A stretch of 64,000 nt of DNA from Thalassotalea sp. (lineage in GTDB: Bacteria > Pseudomonadota > Gammaproteobacteria > Enterobacterales > Alteromonadaceae). The DNA lies in assembly GCA_022448425.1 (NCBI GenBank), contig JAKVCY010000014.1:1-64000 (forward strand), read 5' to 3'. The notes under the pieces were generated by a model. That model was not told the DNA's origin, did not search any database, and saw nothing but the letters and a program-made list of their open reading frames with translations. The position numbers and the translations under genes were made by a program. Below, in pieces: positions 62,555 to 64,000 of the stretch; the stretch's first letter is position 1; the number at the start of each line of letters is the position of its first letter.

Positions 62555-63568
62555 TTATTTACCACGACGAAATCCGCGTGAGGTACTACTACTGCTGTCT
62601 CTAAAACTCGCACTTTTGCCATATTTTGAGCTGGTTGTTTTCTTGGCATAAGTACTTTTATTTCGATTGTTGCTTTTGAAGCGGTTAGCACTCGTTTGTG
62701 CTGTTTTACTTTGGCTTGAAATGCCCGATGCACCGCTGCGATTTTTGCTGTAAGCGCTATTAAATTTCTGGCTGCCACTTTGGAAGCTCTTGCGAGTTCT
62801 ATTTTCTACTTGCGTTTGCTTGCGCAACTGCGTTGGTGAACTGTAGCGTGTTCTGCCGTAGTCGTGGTAATAGCTGTAGTTACGGCTGTTGCCCCACGTA
62901 TGATAATAAATGCGGCGCTTGCGTTTGCGGTCAAATGCGTCATCAATATCCAACACATCATCTAAAATGCGGTAAATACCATACCAAGCCCAAAACGACA
63001 TGCCATTGCTGTCTGTTTGCCATTCGCCATAGGCAGGGTTACCGATTAGTTGCTCGCCGACACCAAAGTTCTGAGCATTGTTGGCTGCCATACTTTGGGC
63101 TTTAGACATCGAATTTACACGCGGCAATTCGCCATTCGACATATCGGCTAATACATTAAGTGGGTCACTTAACGCATCCGAATAAAGCACAGGATCTGCT
63201 GCTTGATATATATTAAGCAACTCATCGAAGCGTGCTTGTGGACTGGCAAACATCTGCGGCTGATTCTTAGCTGTGTTTATGCGGTCAAGCAAGGCTAAAT
63301 ACATCGGGCCATTAACCGTGGCGTCTTTTTTAAATTCATCGGCCAGCGTTATTAATTGCGGAGATTTTTCGGCAATATGGGCAGCATACTGATTAATGAG
63401 TTTGGCGTTTCTAACATCGCCGCGCTCAATTAAATCACCCAGTGCCTGAACGCGTTGTTCAGTGACGGGAATTTGCGCCTCTATTTGTTCTTTTACAGGA
63501 TCGCCGCATCCTGCGAGTGTGAAGGTAATCGCGATTATCACGAATTTGAGTAATTGCATTTGTGCCAT
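62555..63568 (-). CDS. Unknown lipoprotein with basic low-complexity tail
   Basis: 337 residues from ATG 63568 (AAGGATGAG before it). Lipoprotein signal with lipobox LAGC (MQLLKFVIIAITFTLAGCGD). Residues about 20-215 are helical and polar; an aromatic segment (FWAWYGIYRILDDVLDIDDA) precedes a Ser/Arg/Lys/Asn-rich tail (about 245-337: KSFQSGSQKFNSAY, ending STSRGFRRGK). The tail could bind an anionic polymer, for example peptidoglycan or LPS. I do not recognise the family. It is the first gene of the DUF350/SpeE unit, with the third operator copy upstream. Confidence 0.65.
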   Translation of the reverse strand: MAQMQLLKFVIIAITFTLAGCGDPVKEQIEAQIPVTEQRVQALGDLIERGDVRNAKLINQYAAHIAEKSPQLITLADEFKKDATVNGPMYLALLDRINTAKNQPQMFASPQARFDELLNIYQAADPVLYSDALSDPLNVLADMSNGELPRVNSMSKAQSMAANNAQNFGVGEQLIGNPAYGEWQTDSNGMSFWAWYGIYRILDDVLDIDDAFDRKRKRRIYYHTWGNSRNYSYYHDYGRTRYSSPTQLRKQTQVENRTRKSFQSGSQKFNSAYSKNRSGASGISSQSKTAQTSANRFKSNNRNKSTYAKKTTSSKYGKSASFRDSSSSTSRGFRRGK

Positions 63569-63614
63569 CTCATCCTTAAAAATGCTATGGTTATCATTCA
63601 TTAATAACACTGTT

Positions 63615-63627
63615 GACATAATATGTC
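63615..63627. promoter_or_regulatory. Palindromic operator before the lipoprotein gene
   Basis: GACATAATATGTC, identical to the copy at 59713-59725. It lies about 47 bp upstream of the lipoprotein start and about 83 bp upstream of the divergent glnE start. Confidence 0.6.
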
Positions 63628-63709
63628 CACCTTAAGTAACGAGTCAGTGTTATTAATTAGAAGACAACTCGATTAAATCATTCCTTTGGCCAATATTGAA
63701 GGGAAAATT

Positions 63710-64000
63710 ATGACTATTTGTGAAGGTCAGCCTTTAACGCCTGAACTTGAAGCATTGGCGGCGCAGCGATTCTCTTACCTAAATGAAAAGTTTAATGACC
63801 AGTTATTGTCGCTAGACACTCCAAAGCAAAACACTATCCGCCGAGCATTTGCATTGAGCGACTTCGTATTTCGGGCCACTGAACAAGCATTCGAGCCAAT
63901 GTTAGCTTTGTTTAACGAGACAGATTTCACTTCTGAAGATCTGCCTAATTACCGCGCGTTGTTATCGGAGATACTTGCAACATGTGAGACCGAAATCAGC
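63710..64000 (+). CDS. glnE: Glutamine-synthetase adenylyltransferase (GlnE), N-terminal part
   Basis: 97 codons to the window end, starting at ATG 63710 after GAAGGGAAAATT. The N-terminal sequence (TIRRAFALSDFVFRATEQAF, PMLALFNETDFTSEDLPNYR) resembles the start of bacterial GlnE, which has LTFSDFV..IAHPEWL in E. coli. glnE is a neighbour of ygiF in other gammaproteobacteria, here 8 kb away. GlnE adenylylates and deadenylylates glutamine synthetase. The catalytic domains lie outside the window. Confidence 0.75.
   Translation, partial: MTICEGQPLTPELEALAAQRFSYLNEKFNDQLLSLDTPKQNTIRRAFALSDFVFRATEQAFEPMLALFNETDFTSEDLPNYRALLSEILATCETEIS

Overview
The window looks like a chromosome segment of a marine gammaproteobacterium of the Alteromonadales (Colwelliaceae/Thalassotalea-like is my best guess). 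The basis is the TonB-receptor plus tryptophan-halogenase-like gene arrangement, the AT-leaning base composition, the leuABCD operon with a leu leader peptide, and the ygiM/ygiF/glnE and PspA(YjfJ)-type genes. No rRNA, tRNA or CRISPR array was seen.

Region 1 (1-21770) is a starch/maltodextrin/glycogen block. It opens with the 3' end of an IS50-like (IS4 family) insertion sequence. Then come a TonB-dependent receptor, two tryptophan-halogenase-like flavoproteins, a MITE-like 385-bp element, a 5'-truncated redoxin gene, a small exported protein, and a minus-strand series (glgP, glgB, glgX, malQ, extracellular alpha-amylase) divergent from a GH13 alpha-glucosidase. A 14-bp palindrome (TGCATACGTATGCA and variants) occurs before the receptor, before the amylase and twice in the divergent glgP/alpha-glucosidase interval. 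This suggests one LacI-type (MalR-like) regulon; the regulator itself is not in the window.

Region 2 (21771-40430) is accessory DNA and the most interesting part. A 12.2-kb integrative element (about 28032-40258) has inserted into the host cca gene (tRNA CCA-adding enzyme), splitting it between codons that are still readable on both sides. The element carries three tandem tyrosine-recombinase-fold genes, a small coiled-coil protein and, directly after these in the same operon, its own complete cca that probably replaces the broken one. The rest of the element is a class II microcin-type export module: HlyD adaptor, C39-peptidase ABC transporter, CPBP protease and a double-glycine-leader peptide. 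Outside the element, between the broken cca and the alpha-glucosidase, lies an array of six more double-glycine peptides with small membrane proteins (candidate immunity proteins), a tandemly duplicated two-peptide module, 46-bp repeats and a deleted copy of the alpha-glucosidase 3' end.

Region 3 (40694-56580) is mostly core: a periplasmic binding protein, an ExeA-like ATPase fused to a GspB domain, an HD-GYP protein, leuABCD with leader peptide and attenuator, a Wzi-like porin with TagD- and TagF/TagB-like glycerol-phosphate genes, ygiM, ygiF, and an L,D-transpeptidase facing a Braun-type lipoprotein.

Region 4 (56830-64000) is a membrane-stress-type cluster read leftward: lipoprotein, DUF350, membrane spermidine-synthase-like protein, YjfI (DUF2170), PspA, YjfK (DUF2491), a putative ribbon-helix-helix protein and a K+-channel. 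A GACATAATATGTC-type palindrome precedes two of its transcription units. The 5' end of glnE closes the window.
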